Shown here in pieces: positions 14,875 through 23,240 of a stretch of DNA of 24,634 nt (positions are counted from its first letter, which is position 1; every line of letters starts with the position of its first letter). The position numbers and the translations under genes were made by a program. The notes under the pieces were generated by a model. It was not told the DNA's origin and ran no database searches. It was given only the letters and a program-made list of their open reading frames with translations. The stretch comes from Phycisphaeraceae bacterium (lineage in GTDB: Bacteria > Planctomycetota > Phycisphaerae > Phycisphaerales > Phycisphaeraceae): positions 1 through 24,634 of the forward strand of contig JAJDCV010000252.1 in the NCBI GenBank assembly GCA_029260675.1, in the 5' to 3' direction.

Positions 14875-14891
14875 GCGGATCTACGATCCGC
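14875..14891. terminator. Hairpin between convergent genes
   Basis: GCGGATC-TAC-GATCCGC is a perfect 7-bp stem with a three-base loop, placed midway between the stops of the Nudix gene and the convergent glycosyltransferase gene. There is no T tract on either strand, so termination is a guess from position. Confidence 0.35.
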
Positions 14892-14959
14892 CGCTAAACG
14901 GTAGGTCTGTGTGTGAAATTTTGTAGAGAAGCCAATCTCGCCGCATCCGCGCGCTCGCA

Positions 14960-16369
14960 TCACGGCATGGCGTCGATCGCGGACTGGTAGATATCCAGGC
15001 ACTTCTGTGCGGCGCCGTCCCAGGTGAGTTTGCGTAATTCGAGGTCGGCGTTGCTGCGTAGCGTGTCGGCCAGGGACGGGTGGCGTAGGACGGCGAGGAT
15101 CTTATTAGCGAACTCGTCGACGTCCCAGAAGTCGACTTTAAGGGCGTGCTTGAGGACTTCGCTGACGCCGGAGGTCTTGGAGATGATGACCGGGACGTCG
15201 TGGCTGATGGCCTCGAGCGGCGCGATCCCGAACGGCTCGGAGACGCTGGGCATCACGAAGACGTCGGCCATCTTGAAGACGCGGGCCACGTCGTCACCGC
15301 GGACGAACCCGGTGAACGTCACCTTGTGCCCGATGCCTTCACGTGCGGCGAGCTCGATGATGTCGCGGACCTTGTCGCCGGACCCGGCCATGATGAACTT
15401 GACCTTGTCGTACTTCTGAAGCACCTTCTTCGCCGCGGCGATAAAGACCTCCGGGCCCTTCTGCATGGTGATGCGGCCGAGGAAGAGCACGACCTTGTCG
15501 CCCTTCTTGATCGTGATTTTCTTAGGCGACGCGGGCTCGATCGGCTTGCCGTTCTCGATGCCGTTGTAGACCACGTCGATGCTGTCGGGGTGGACGCTGT
15601 AATGCTTCTGTATGATCGACTTGGTCAGGTGGCTCACGGCGATGACGCGGATGGCGGCGTGCATGCCCCTTCGTTCGACGTCGTAGATGTGCTGGTGTAT
15701 GTGGTCGCCGGAGCGGTCGTACTCGGTGGAGTGGACGTGGACGACCAGGGGCTTGCCGTGCGCCGCGGCGACCGCCATCCCTGCGGGGTATGTAAGCCAG
15801 TCGTGGGCGTGGACGACGTCGAACTCCAGTCCGCGGACCATGTCAATGCACAGGGCGGCGTACCTGCGTGATTCGCTGATGATGTCGCCGGTGTAGCCGC
15901 CCTCGTCGACCGTTACCTGCTCGCCGGCATCCCCCTGCCCCCCGAAGATACCTGATGGACGGTTGAACTGGCCCGCGACCGATCGGTCGACCGAGCCGAC
16001 GGTGCTCGTGTGTCCGCCGAAGGAAGGTGCCCCGTGGTCGACGGGGTAGGGGTGGCTGAACCGTGCGGGGACGGCCTTGAAGGTCACGCGTTTAAAGGCC
16101 TCTGAATCGTCCTCAGAGATCGGCGGTTCGTATGCATAGGTGCTGGCGACGTCCTGTGGCTCGCGTCCGCCCTGTGCCGCAGCGACCGATTGCGGGGAAA
16201 GCAGCCTGACGTGTGATTCCTGGGGGTAGTCACCGCCGACGGATTTGGGGAGAACGAAGGTAACATCGGTCTGACGGCGGCTCAAAGCCTTTGTCAGCCC
16301 GTAGCAGGCGGTACCCAGACCGCCGGAGATAAAGGGCGGGAACTCCCAGCCCAACATGAGGACTCGCAT
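14960..16369 (-). CDS. GT4-family glycosyltransferase (glycogen synthase-like N-terminus)
   Basis: The frame is open to 16627, but the ATG at 16369 is chosen because the family start (MRVLMLGWEFPPFISGGLG) begins there and GGAG precedes it. The 469-residue product is a GT-B retaining glycosyltransferase. The Gly-rich N-terminal loop PPFISGGLG (11-19) and VVHAHDW (185-191) are as in GT4/GT5 enzymes. The C-terminal half has FLGRITMQKGPEVFI (296-310) and the sugar-nucleotide motif SEPFGIAPLEA with Glu378 and Glu386 (Ex7E). Residues 100-160 form an unusual Gly/Ser-rich, probably disordered insertion. A soluble cytoplasmic enzyme building glycogen, capsule or cell-surface glycan is likely; donor and acceptor are unknown. 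No other polysaccharide genes are adjacent. Confidence 0.9.
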   Translation of the reverse strand: MRVLMLGWEFPPFISGGLGTACYGLTKALSRRQTDVTFVLPKSVGGDYPQESHVRLLSPQSVAAAQGGREPQDVASTYAYEPPISEDDSEAFKRVTFKAVPARFSHPYPVDHGAPSFGGHTSTVGSVDRSVAGQFNRPSGIFGGQGDAGEQVTVDEGGYTGDIISESRRYAALCIDMVRGLEFDVVHAHDWLTYPAGMAVAAAHGKPLVVHVHSTEYDRSGDHIHQHIYDVERRGMHAAIRVIAVSHLTKSIIQKHYSVHPDSIDVVYNGIENGKPIEPASPKKITIKKGDKVVLFLGRITMQKGPEVFIAAAKKVLQKYDKVKFIMAGSGDKVRDIIELAAREGIGHKVTFTGFVRGDDVARVFKMADVFVMPSVSEPFGIAPLEAISHDVPVIISKTSGVSEVLKHALKVDFWDVDEFANKILAVLRHPSLADTLRSNADLELRKLTWDGAAQKCLDIYQSAIDAMP

Positions 16370-16529
16370 CGCTGCACTCCATTGCCGCCCAGTGTGGTGG
16401 GGACTGTGGCACACGTTTCGTCGGTCGACGACCAACGGGATCGACACCGACCGCCGCCGGCACATCCATCGCCCGCCGGGCTCCCCTGATCGTGGTTCTG
16501 GGTTGCTTGGGGAGGGGAGCTGTCTGCTA

Positions 16530-16557
16530 AAGATACCGCGCGGTGGGGATTTATCAA
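16530..16557 (-). promoter_or_regulatory. Candidate promoter of the glycosyltransferase gene
   Basis: On the minus strand TTGATA (16557-16552) and TATCTT (16535-16530) are 16 bases apart. Transcription would begin near 16523, giving a leader of about 150 nt to the ATG at 16369. It also implies that the glycosyltransferase does not depend on the upstream hypothetical gene. Confidence 0.5.
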
Positions 16558-16648
16558 TACAGGGCTGGTCTGTGCTTATGGGAAATAGCCGCTGGGGTCT
16601 GGCTGGACACGGTTGGAAGTGGCCCACACGGGTTAACAGGCCAAGCCG

Positions 16649-17140
16649 TCAGACCAGTTCGTCGGACGGGCTCATGTCGCCGAGTTGCCTGAAGCAGGCT
16701 TCGTAGGCGAGCAGGATCTTAACCGCGCGATCGGTCACGGCGGGGTCGGTGGGCGAGCCGGCCTCATCCATTTCCAGGCGTGAGCGGAATACATAAACCT
16801 TCGCATCGTCGCGGAAGTGTTCGATGGGCACGGGCCCGCCGTCGTAGTCCAGTTCGACGAGCTCTTCTTCCAGCAGCTCTTCCATCTTGTCGCCGGAGTG
16901 CAGCAGGTCGGCCTCGATGGATTCGCTGAGCCAACGGTCGGCGGTGTGCAGGCCGATCCAGACCTCGCCCCCCCCACCGTTACCCGGCTGGGCCAGCAGT
17001 TGGTAGAACGCCTCGCTCTCGACGTCGCGGGCCTGGCATCGCAACGCACCGTCCAGGCATCGCACATCTTCGAACACCTCCGCCCGCTTGACGCGCTCGG
17101 CGACGGCTTCGATCAGGTGCTGGTAAATGCTCGGGGCCAT
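16649..17140 (-). CDS. Hypothetical protein, 163 residues
   Basis: I do not recognise it. The product is acidic, without signal peptide or membrane segment. It has an N-terminal helical part (IYQHLIEAVAERVKRAEVFEDV), a Gly-rich turn (PGNGGGGEVWIGLHTADRWL), a very acidic helix (KMEELLEEELVELDYD) and a C-terminal helix (DRAVKILLAYEACFRQL). WIGLHTADRWLSESIEADLL followed by the strand KVYVFRSRL looks like an ordered alpha/beta domain. The ATG at 17140 has only a weak Shine-Dalgarno. It is co-oriented with the glycosyltransferase 279 bp downstream. The overlapping plus-strand frames look like shadows. Confidence 0.65.
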   Translation of the reverse strand: MAPSIYQHLIEAVAERVKRAEVFEDVRCLDGALRCQARDVESEAFYQLLAQPGNGGGGEVWIGLHTADRWLSESIEADLLHSGDKMEELLEEELVELDYDGGPVPIEHFRDDAKVYVFRSRLEMDEAGSPTDPAVTDRAVKILLAYEACFRQLGDMSPSDELV

Positions 17141-17297
17141 GGCTTCAATCCGCTGTGACTACAAAACAAATCCGCTTCAATCCCGGGCACGACCCAACGG
17201 GCCTTGACCGGGTAACGCCGACACCCATCTTCCCACGTGTCGGGCTACGCATAACTGTATCCCCCCGGATCAGATTGAACAAGGCGGGGCTGGCGAT

Positions 17298-17330
17298 ATT
17301 CACCGCAGAGGTCGCAGAGGACACGGAGAG
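17298..17330 (+). repeat. Dispersed CACCGCAGAGG repeat, second locus
   Basis: ATTCACCGCAGAGG followed by TCGCAGAGGACACGGAGAG matches the element at 6438-6470 (ATTCACCGCAGAGG followed by CGCGGAGGACGCAGAGG). It shows the repeat family is dispersed and intergenic. Confidence 0.65.
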
Positions 17331-17345
17331 AAAGACAAGACATTA

Positions 17346-17419
17346 GACAGGATGACAGGATTCACATGATGCAAGATAGAACAGGCAGATACTTATCCGG
17401 TCAATCCTGTCATCCTGTC
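17346..17419. repeat. Inverted repeat of GACAGGATGACAGGATT
   Basis: GACAGGATGACAGGATT (17346-17362) is followed 40 bp later by its exact reverse complement, AATCCTGTCATCCTGTC (17403-17419). Each arm is itself a near-tandem of GACAGGAT. The pair lies in the spacer between the TrmH-like and the 163-residue hypothetical genes, right after the CACCGCAGAGG repeat. It could form a 17-bp stem in RNA or be a small mobile or REP-like unit. Confidence 0.85.
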
Positions 17420-17457
17420 CAAAACGATTGATACGGCGTGCTCTATGATGCCTGCAG

Positions 17458-18294
17458 TTAAACCCGATCCATCCTTTGTCGCACAGACTCAAAAAGGACG
17501 ACGGCGGCGGCGTTGGCGGCGTTGAGTGAATCGACGGTCTGGCCGAGCGTCGGGATCGCCAGACGCAGGTCGGATGCGTCGATCCAGGTGTCGCTCAGGC
17601 CGGTGTCTTCCGGGCCGATGACGATCGCCAGGGGGCCGGTGAGGTCGGCGTCGGTGTATGTGTTGGCGTCGGGAGCGGGCGTGGTGGCTGCGATACGGAT
17701 GCCTTGCTCACGCAGGAAGTTCACGGCCTGTGGGTCGGTCAGGTTGATCACCGGGAGAGTATAGACGGCACAGGTCGAGGCGCGGATGGCGTTGGGGTTG
17801 AACGCATCGACCGGTGTGCCACAAGCCAACACGGCCCGGCAGCCCGCGGCCTCGGCGGTGCGTGCCATCGCGCCGAGGTTGCCAGGTTTCTGCGTGCCGA
17901 CGGCGACGAGGTAGAGCGATGCCCCCACACCATCGGCTTGCACCTCAGGCATCGGGATTTCTTCGAGAGGCCATAAAGGTTGTCTCACCACAGCGATCAA
18001 CCCCTCGGGGGCGTCCCGGTAGGCAAGCATCTTCAGCAGGGGCTGGGTCACCGTGAACGTCGGTGTCTGCTCATCCATCCCATACAGGGCGGCTCGCGTG
18101 TCGTAGTCCGCCATCACGTCGGGGCAGTAGAAGACTTCCATCAGATCAAGCCCCGCCGAGATCGCCCGCGACACCTCCCTGGGCCCCTCGGCGATGAACA
18201 TGCCGCTGCGGCGACGGTCTCGCGATTTGCGCAGCTTCACCGCCGATTTGATCCGCGGGTTCGCGGCGCTGGTGATGGGTTTGTCGTTCATCAT
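17458..18294 (-). CDS. TrmH/SpoU-family RNA 2'-O-methyltransferase
   Basis: The 278-residue protein has the two parts of the family: an N-terminal substrate-binding domain (ANPRIKSAVKLRKSRDRRRSGMFIAEGPREV) and a C-terminal SPOUT domain with a trefoil knot. Motif 1 is KPGNLGAMARTAEAAG (Asn139, Arg145), motif 2 is IGPEDTGLSD (226-235, usually GNEGxGLS), and motif 3 is IPTLGQTVDSLNAANAAA (247-264). Members use S-adenosylmethionine to methylate the ribose of rRNA or tRNA; the layout is closest to 23S rRNA guanosine methyltransferases of the RlmB/TsnR type, but the exact site cannot be read from sequence. Two ATGs (18294 and 18291) are adjacent. Only 9 nt separate it from the CDF transporter upstream, so they likely share a transcript. 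Confidence 0.88.
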   Translation of the reverse strand: MMNDKPITSAANPRIKSAVKLRKSRDRRRSGMFIAEGPREVSRAISAGLDLMEVFYCPDVMADYDTRAALYGMDEQTPTFTVTQPLLKMLAYRDAPEGLIAVVRQPLWPLEEIPMPEVQADGVGASLYLVAVGTQKPGNLGAMARTAEAAGCRAVLACGTPVDAFNPNAIRASTCAVYTLPVINLTDPQAVNFLREQGIRIAATTPAPDANTYTDADLTGPLAIVIGPEDTGLSDTWIDASDLRLAIPTLGQTVDSLNAANAAAVVLFESVRQRMDRV

Positions 18295-18303
18295 GGCCGC
18301 ATC

Positions 18304-19215
18304 CTACCGGTCCCGGTCTGTTTCCGCTTCGATGAACACGCGCTTCACTTCGGGGTGGGCCTTCTTGATCTGCTCGGTGATCCGGGTGATGCGGTATTCG
18401 AGCTTGTCGGTGGTGGCGGCGTCGCGGAACTCGACGCTGAGGTTCAGGAGGATGAACTCCGGGCCCATGTGCATGGTCAGGACCTCGTTGACACGCTCGA
18501 CATCGGGTTGGGCGCTGACCATCTGGCGGATATTTTCGACGACGCGCTTGTTGGCGCTCTCGCCGATGAGCAGGCTCTTGGTCTCGTAGGCCAGCCAGGC
18601 GGCGGTCGCGCCCAGGACCAGGCCGATGAGGATCGAGGCGATGCCGTCGAAGATGTGGTTGCCGGTGAGTTGGCTGAGGAGGATGCCGAGGAAGGCGACG
18701 CCCAGGCCGATCATGGCGGCGGAGTCTTCGAAGAGGACGACGAAGAGGGATGGGTCTTTGCCGCGGTGGACGGCCTCGAAGTACCCCCACTTGCCCTTGG
18801 CCTTGGTAAAGGCTTTAAAGGCGAACAGCCAGGCCGCACCCTCGAACAGCATCGCCAAAGCCAGGACGATGTAGTTGACGTAGGCGTCCTGGATGGGCTT
18901 TGGATGGATGACGTGCTGGACGCCCTCGTAGATCGACACACCCGCACCCACGGCAAAGATCAGCATCGCGACGACGAAGGACCAGAAGTAGACCTCTTTG
19001 CCGTGCCCGAATGGGTAACGTTCGTCGGCGGGGATCTTGGCTCGCTTCAGGCCGTAGAGCAGCAGGACCTGGTTGCCGGTATCGACCAGTGAATGGATCG
19101 CCTCGGACAGCATCGCGGAGCTGTGGGTGATCAGCGCCGCAGAGAACTTGGTCACCGCGATCAGCGCGTTGCCGATGAGGGCGGCGTAGATGACTTTCTT
19201 GCTTGATCCGGCCAA
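18304..19215 (-). CDS. Cation diffusion facilitator transporter (ZnT9-like)
   Basis: The 303-residue inner-membrane protein belongs to the CDF family, which exports Zn2+ or similar divalent metals in exchange for protons. It has about six membrane segments and a C-terminal cytoplasmic domain. TM2 has His41-x3-Asp45 (AIHSLVD). The loop YPFGHGKEVYFWS (67-79) is typical of CDF. TM5 has Glu163-Asp164 (LFEDSAAMIG) rather than the usual HxxxD, as in the SLC30A9/ZnT9-like branch, so metal selectivity may differ from classical ZnT. The start is a TTG at 19215, supported by CGGAG seven bases upstream; the next ATG would delete TM1. First gene of a two-gene unit with the methyltransferase. No metal-binding histidine-rich loop is seen. 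Confidence 0.9.
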   Translation of the reverse strand: MAGSSKKVIYAALIGNALIAVTKFSAALITHSSAMLSEAIHSLVDTGNQVLLLYGLKRAKIPADERYPFGHGKEVYFWSFVVAMLIFAVGAGVSIYEGVQHVIHPKPIQDAYVNYIVLALAMLFEGAAWLFAFKAFTKAKGKWGYFEAVHRGKDPSLFVVLFEDSAAMIGLGVAFLGILLSQLTGNHIFDGIASILIGLVLGATAAWLAYETKSLLIGESANKRVVENIRQMVSAQPDVERVNEVLTMHMGPEFILLNLSVEFRDAATTDKLEYRITRITEQIKKAHPEVKRVFIEAETDRDR

Positions 19216-19358
19216 GGGGGGCTCCGTGGTTGGTAGTTAGTAGTTGGTTGTTAATTGGAAGGTATGGTATTGGAGGGGCGGGTGTGTTGGAAGCGCTAAA
19301 TCGCAAGCGTAAATTGGGCGCGTGGGGCGAATCATCGTGTAATGTGGAAGTGGATGGG

Positions 19359-20624
19359 TCAATCGTGCCTGAGTGCCACGATCGGGTCGAGGTTGGCGGC
19401 TCTGACGGCGGGGTAGAGGCCGAAGACGATGCCGATGGCCATGGAGATGCCGACGGCCAGGAGGATGCTGTATAGGGGGACGACGGTGTCGATGCCGGAC
19501 ATGAAGGTGATGATCAGTGCGATCGCGGGGCCGACGAGGGTGCCGATGAAACCGCCGGTGGCGGAGAGGACGACGGTCTCGACGAGGAACTGGGCGATGA
19601 TCTGGTTTTTCTTTGCGCCGATGGCGCGTCGGATGCCGATCTCGCGTGTGCGTTCGGTGACGGAGGCGAGCATGATGTTCATGATCCCGATCCCGCCGAC
19701 CAGGAGGCTGATGGCGGCGATGGAGAAGAGTGTCCACTTCCAGATGTTGGCCTGTGCGCGAGCGGCGCGTAGGACGGCGAGGGGGACGAAGACGTCGTAG
19801 TCCCCGTCGGGGTGGAAATGGGTCATCATGCGTTCGATGCCGGCGGCGACGGACTCGACGTGGTCGGTGTTTTTCACGGCAACGAGGATGCGGTGCAGTT
19901 CGACTTTCTCGGCCTGGAACGAGCCGGAGGCCCGGCGGATCATCAGGTCGGAGTAGCGTTCCTTGGCGACGTTGATGGGGATGTATGCGTCGACCTCGGA
20001 GTCGGGTGTGCGCCCCCCCCCGGTGGCGGTGACGTTCCTGACGATACCGATGACTTCGTAGAGATCGGGGCCGACGCGGACGGATTCACCGATGACACGG
20101 GAGGCGGCGAGGAGTTTGCGTGCGCCGGATTCGGTGAGGACGCAGATGTTGGCGGAAGATCGCAGGTCACGGTCTAGCATGACACGGCCGGCGATGACGT
20201 CACGGGGGACCAGCTCGAACCAGTCGGGGGTGGTCCCGACGATGCGGAGTTCGGCGGAGCGTTCCCCGAAGAAGGTGTTCTTGCGGATGTCCTTGGTGGG
20301 GACGGTGCGTTCGACGGCGTTGAAGGTTTCGCGGATCCTTCGTTCGTCGTCGTAGAACAGGCCGTAGGACTTGACCATAGAGCGGCTGCCGCTTGCGGCC
20401 TGGTCGTCGGCGTTCTGCTTGGAGGTAAGCATGATGTTGTTGGAGCCCAGGGCCTTGATCTCGGCGAGGGCTTTTCGGCTGGCACCCTCGCCGACGGCGA
20501 GCATGGCGACAACCGCGCCGACCCCGAAGACGACCCCGAGCATCGTCAGCCCGGAGCGTAGCTTGTGCAGCAGCAGGCTCTTGACGCCCAGGCGGAGCAT
20601 GCGGTAGAGCTTGGAGGATTGCAT
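19359..20624 (-). CDS. MacB/FtsX-type ABC transporter permease
   Basis: The 421-residue protein is the membrane subunit of the pump. TM1 is at about 25-45 (MLGVVFGVGAVVAMLAVGEGA), a large periplasmic domain spans 46-290, and three further TMs lie at about 297-320, 350-375 and 384-406. The cytoplasmic coupling motif TERTREIGIRRAIGA (323-337) is characteristic of MacB. MacB-type proteins drive an adaptor/TolC assembly mechanically, moving substrates already in the periplasm. Unlike E. coli MacB, the ATPase is on a separate polypeptide. The ATG overlaps the stop of the ATPase gene by one base (TGATG), which implies translational coupling. It is the last gene of the operon. Substrate unknown; lipoprotein, peptide or lipid efflux are all possible. 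Confidence 0.9.
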   Translation of the reverse strand: MQSSKLYRMLRLGVKSLLLHKLRSGLTMLGVVFGVGAVVAMLAVGEGASRKALAEIKALGSNNIMLTSKQNADDQAASGSRSMVKSYGLFYDDERRIRETFNAVERTVPTKDIRKNTFFGERSAELRIVGTTPDWFELVPRDVIAGRVMLDRDLRSSANICVLTESGARKLLAASRVIGESVRVGPDLYEVIGIVRNVTATGGGRTPDSEVDAYIPINVAKERYSDLMIRRASGSFQAEKVELHRILVAVKNTDHVESVAAGIERMMTHFHPDGDYDVFVPLAVLRAARAQANIWKWTLFSIAAISLLVGGIGIMNIMLASVTERTREIGIRRAIGAKKNQIIAQFLVETVVLSATGGFIGTLVGPAIALIITFMSGIDTVVPLYSILLAVGISMAIGIVFGLYPAVRAANLDPIVALRHD

Positions 20625-21400
20625 CAGACGTCCCTCTCGATGCGGTCGATGATGCCGTCGCGCATGTGCAGGCGGTGTTGGGCGTGGGCGGCGATGTCGC
20701 GTTCGTGGGTGACCATGATGATGGTCTTGCCGCGCTGGTTGAGCTCATCGAGCAGGGCCATGATCTGCCCGCTGGTCGAGGAGTCGAGGTTGCCGGTGGG
20801 TTCGTCGGCGAGGAGGACAGGCGGGTCGTTGGCCAGCGCACGTGCGACGGCGACGCGCTGCTGCTGCCCGCCGGAGAGTTCGCTTGGGCGGTGGTCCAGG
20901 CGGTCACCCAGCCCGACCTGGTCGGCGAGCACCCCGGCGTGTTCGGCGCTGCGTTCGGCCTCCCAGCCGAGGTAGTAGAGCGGCAGTTCGATGTTTTCCC
21001 GCACGGTCAGCTGCGGGATCAGGTTGAAGCTCTGGAAGATGAACCCCAGGTGTCGTAGACGGAATTCGCTGAGCGCGTCGTCGTCGAGTTCGGCGACGTC
21101 CTGGCCTTCCAGGCGGTAGGTGCCGGAGGTCGGGCGGTCCAGGCATCCCAGGACGTTGAGCATGGTGCTCTTGCCGGAGCCGGAAGCCCCGAGGATGGCC
21201 CAGAATTCACCGCGTCCCAGTTGCAGGTCGACGCCGGCCAGCGCGTGGACCTGTTGGGTGCCCATGTGGTAGGTCTTGCGCAGGTCGGTCAGCTCGATGA
21301 GCAAGCCGTTGTTTGATGAGCGTGTGTCCGAGCCGATCCCGGTTGAGGGATCGGTGCTGTCGGCGTTTGGCGTGGTGGTGGGAAATGGCGGGTCGGTCAT
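20624..21400 (-). CDS. MacB/LolD-type ABC transporter ATPase
   Basis: The 258-residue protein powers the efflux pump. It has Walker A GASGSGKST (71-79), Q-loop Gln123 in FIFQSFN, signature LSGGQQQR (175-182), Walker B LLADEPTGNLDS with Glu200, and the switch His232 in VTHERD. This layout is the MacB/LolD branch of ABC ATPases. The first ~33 residues are a Thr/Pro/Ser-rich tail that is not part of the fold. The frame continues to 21433, but the ATG at 21400 is chosen because it follows the adaptor stop by one base; the longer start would overlap the adaptor gene. Co-expressed with the permease. Confidence 0.93.
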   Translation of the reverse strand: MTDPPFPTTTPNADSTDPSTGIGSDTRSSNNGLLIELTDLRKTYHMGTQQVHALAGVDLQLGRGEFWAILGASGSGKSTMLNVLGCLDRPTSGTYRLEGQDVAELDDDALSEFRLRHLGFIFQSFNLIPQLTVRENIELPLYYLGWEAERSAEHAGVLADQVGLGDRLDHRPSELSGGQQQRVAVARALANDPPVLLADEPTGNLDSSTSGQIMALLDELNQRGKTIIMVTHERDIAAHAQHRLHMRDGIIDRIERDV

Positions 21401-21401
21401 G

Positions 21402-23240
21402 CTACTTCTGTTCGTCGCCGTCGGTGGATTCACGGCGTTGGCTGCGCTGCTTCTGCATGTTTTCGCGGTACGCTTTGCGCTGCTCGGGGGTCATGTCCTT
21501 CATCTTCTCACGCATCTGTTCGATCTGCTCGGGGGTCGGCTTGCCTGGCCCGCCGGCTGCGCGGCCGTCTTCCTGGCCGCGGTCATGTTGCCGGCCTTGC
21601 TTGGGCTGCGCGTCAGGGCTTCTCGTCTGATCGCCCGAAGGGACGTTGCTTTTGGGTGTCGTGTCGGCTTGCGCGGGAGCGGTCGGCGAGTCTTCGACCG
21701 AGGCCAGCTCGGGTTTGTGTCCGTTTGAAGTCTTATCAAGCGGCGGGTTGGTCAGCACACGGTCCCCATCCTTCAAACCGTTAACGATGTGGATGTAATC
21801 CTTGTTATCCAATCCCAACTCAACCTCGGTGGGGATTGCTTTGCCTCCGCGCTGAATATAGACGGTCGGCTTGCCCGCCACGCGGATCACCGCCTGGATC
21901 GGGACGAACAGCGCGTCTTCCAGCTGCTGGACGATGATCTGCGCTTTGCAGGTCATGCCGGTGCGGACGCCCTGGAGTTCACCGTCAAGATTGATCTCGG
22001 TGTTGTAGACCTTCAGGTCCGGGTTGCCGCGCCAGAAGCTCTGGGCGTCGGGCAGCGGCGCGATCTTGGCGACCTTGCCCCAATAGACCTTGCCGGGCAG
22101 CGCGTTGATCGTGATCCGCACGGGCTGGTCGATCTTGACTTTTTTGAGGCTGGACTCGTGGACCTTGATATTCACGAGCTTGGCGTTGGCGGTAGGCAGG
22201 AGGATCAACTCTTCGCGTTCGCGGACCACCCGACCGGCCTCGAGCGGCTCGTCGTTGCCACGGCGGTTGTCCTGGCCTGTGGTCGCGTAGATGACCATCC
22301 CGGCGGCGGGCGAATAGATTTTGGTCTTGCCGATCTGGTCCTGGATCTTGGCGAGCTTCTCATTTTGGCGCTTCAGCTCGGAGTCTTTGGCCTTGAGGTC
22401 GGCCTCGTCCTGCACGCCGTTGGCCAGCGCCTGGCGCTTGACCCGGTCCAACGCCATCTGATTCTGCTCGACGTCGCTTTCCAATTCACGCACGCGCCGC
22501 TTGTAGGTGAAGTCCTCCAGCAGCGCGAGGTCGGCCTTGGCGGTGTCGAGGTCCAGCTTGGCCCGGTCTCGCCTCAGCTCGTCACGGGTCAGGTCCGTCT
22601 CGGAAATATACTTCTCTGCGTGCAGTTTTTGTGACCACACGTAGGTATTTTCCGCGTCTTCAAGGTCGGCCTGAGCAAGCGTGATCTTTGACTCCATCTC
22701 GTTGTGCTGCTTGGGGTACTCGCCCTCGACGTATTTTTTAAGATCCTCCACAGCGAACTCGAAATCGAGCGCGGCCCTGGCGACATCGCTCTCGCCCTTG
22801 CTGCGCGTGATCTCAAGATTTTCGCGTGCGCGGATAAACGAGGCGTCGGCGTTCTGCACGCGGATCTGCTGATCGACCCGATTGTCTTCGAGCTTGCTGG
22901 CATCCAACTCGACAAGCAGGTCGCCTTCCTTGACGTGCATGCCCTCCTCGGTCAGCCAGATGATGGTGGTCTGCCCCTCGACCTCGCTCTTGATGACCAC
23001 CTGTTCGCGGGCCTGGATCGTGCCCGATTCGGTGATGTGGATGGTCAACGGGCCACGGCTGATGGGGTAGATCGTGCCGTCCTGCGTCGTGCTGTCACCC
23101 CCGAACAACCCGCCGATGAGCCAGACACCCATCACAAACACCAGCCCCGCGGCGCCGATCAAGACCGGGCGGCTACGCCACGCGGGCATATCTCCCGGCT
23201 TTTCGTTGGTTTTACCCGTTGTCGTGATGGTCGCTGTCAT
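21402..23240 (-). CDS. HlyD/MacA-like periplasmic adaptor with long C-terminal tail
   Basis: The 612-residue adaptor links permease and outer-membrane factor. A TM anchor lies at 25-46, a beta-barrel/lipoyl N-half at 60-118 (TIQAREQVVIKSEVEGQ, then VKEGDLLVELD), a long alpha-helical hairpin at about 120-305 with heptad-like repeats, the second lipoyl half (KIYSPAAGMVIYA, 307-319) and barrel and membrane-proximal domains to about 500. This is longer than MacA (about 370), largely because of the hairpin. Residues 505-612 are an added tail: a Pro/Ser/Gln-rich linker, then a charged helix with MTPEQRKAYRENMQKQR, which resembles LTxxQ-type Spy/CpxP helices in style only. The start at 23240 is set by AGGAGGT five bases upstream. 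Confidence 0.88.
   Translation of the reverse strand: MTATITTTGKTNEKPGDMPAWRSRPVLIGAAGLVFVMGVWLIGGLFGGDSTTQDGTIYPISRGPLTIHITESGTIQAREQVVIKSEVEGQTTIIWLTEEGMHVKEGDLLVELDASKLEDNRVDQQIRVQNADASFIRARENLEITRSKGESDVARAALDFEFAVEDLKKYVEGEYPKQHNEMESKITLAQADLEDAENTYVWSQKLHAEKYISETDLTRDELRRDRAKLDLDTAKADLALLEDFTYKRRVRELESDVEQNQMALDRVKRQALANGVQDEADLKAKDSELKRQNEKLAKIQDQIGKTKIYSPAAGMVIYATTGQDNRRGNDEPLEAGRVVREREELILLPTANAKLVNIKVHESSLKKVKIDQPVRITINALPGKVYWGKVAKIAPLPDAQSFWRGNPDLKVYNTEINLDGELQGVRTGMTCKAQIIVQQLEDALFVPIQAVIRVAGKPTVYIQRGGKAIPTEVELGLDNKDYIHIVNGLKDGDRVLTNPPLDKTSNGHKPELASVEDSPTAPAQADTTPKSNVPSGDQTRSPDAQPKQGRQHDRGQEDGRAAGGPGKPTPEQIEQMREKMKDMTPEQRKAYRENMQKQRSQRRESTDGDEQK

Noticed and set aside
17980..19092. 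A 370-residue plus-strand open frame
   Set aside because: It lies opposite the TrmH-like and CDF genes, both with clear family motifs. Its Asp/Gly/Val-rich sequence is the usual antisense product of high-GC genes.
21400..21433. Upstream ATG at 21433 as start of the ATPase
   Set aside because: It would overlap the adaptor gene by 32 bp and add only low-complexity residues; the ATG at 21400, one base after the adaptor stop, fits the compact operon better.
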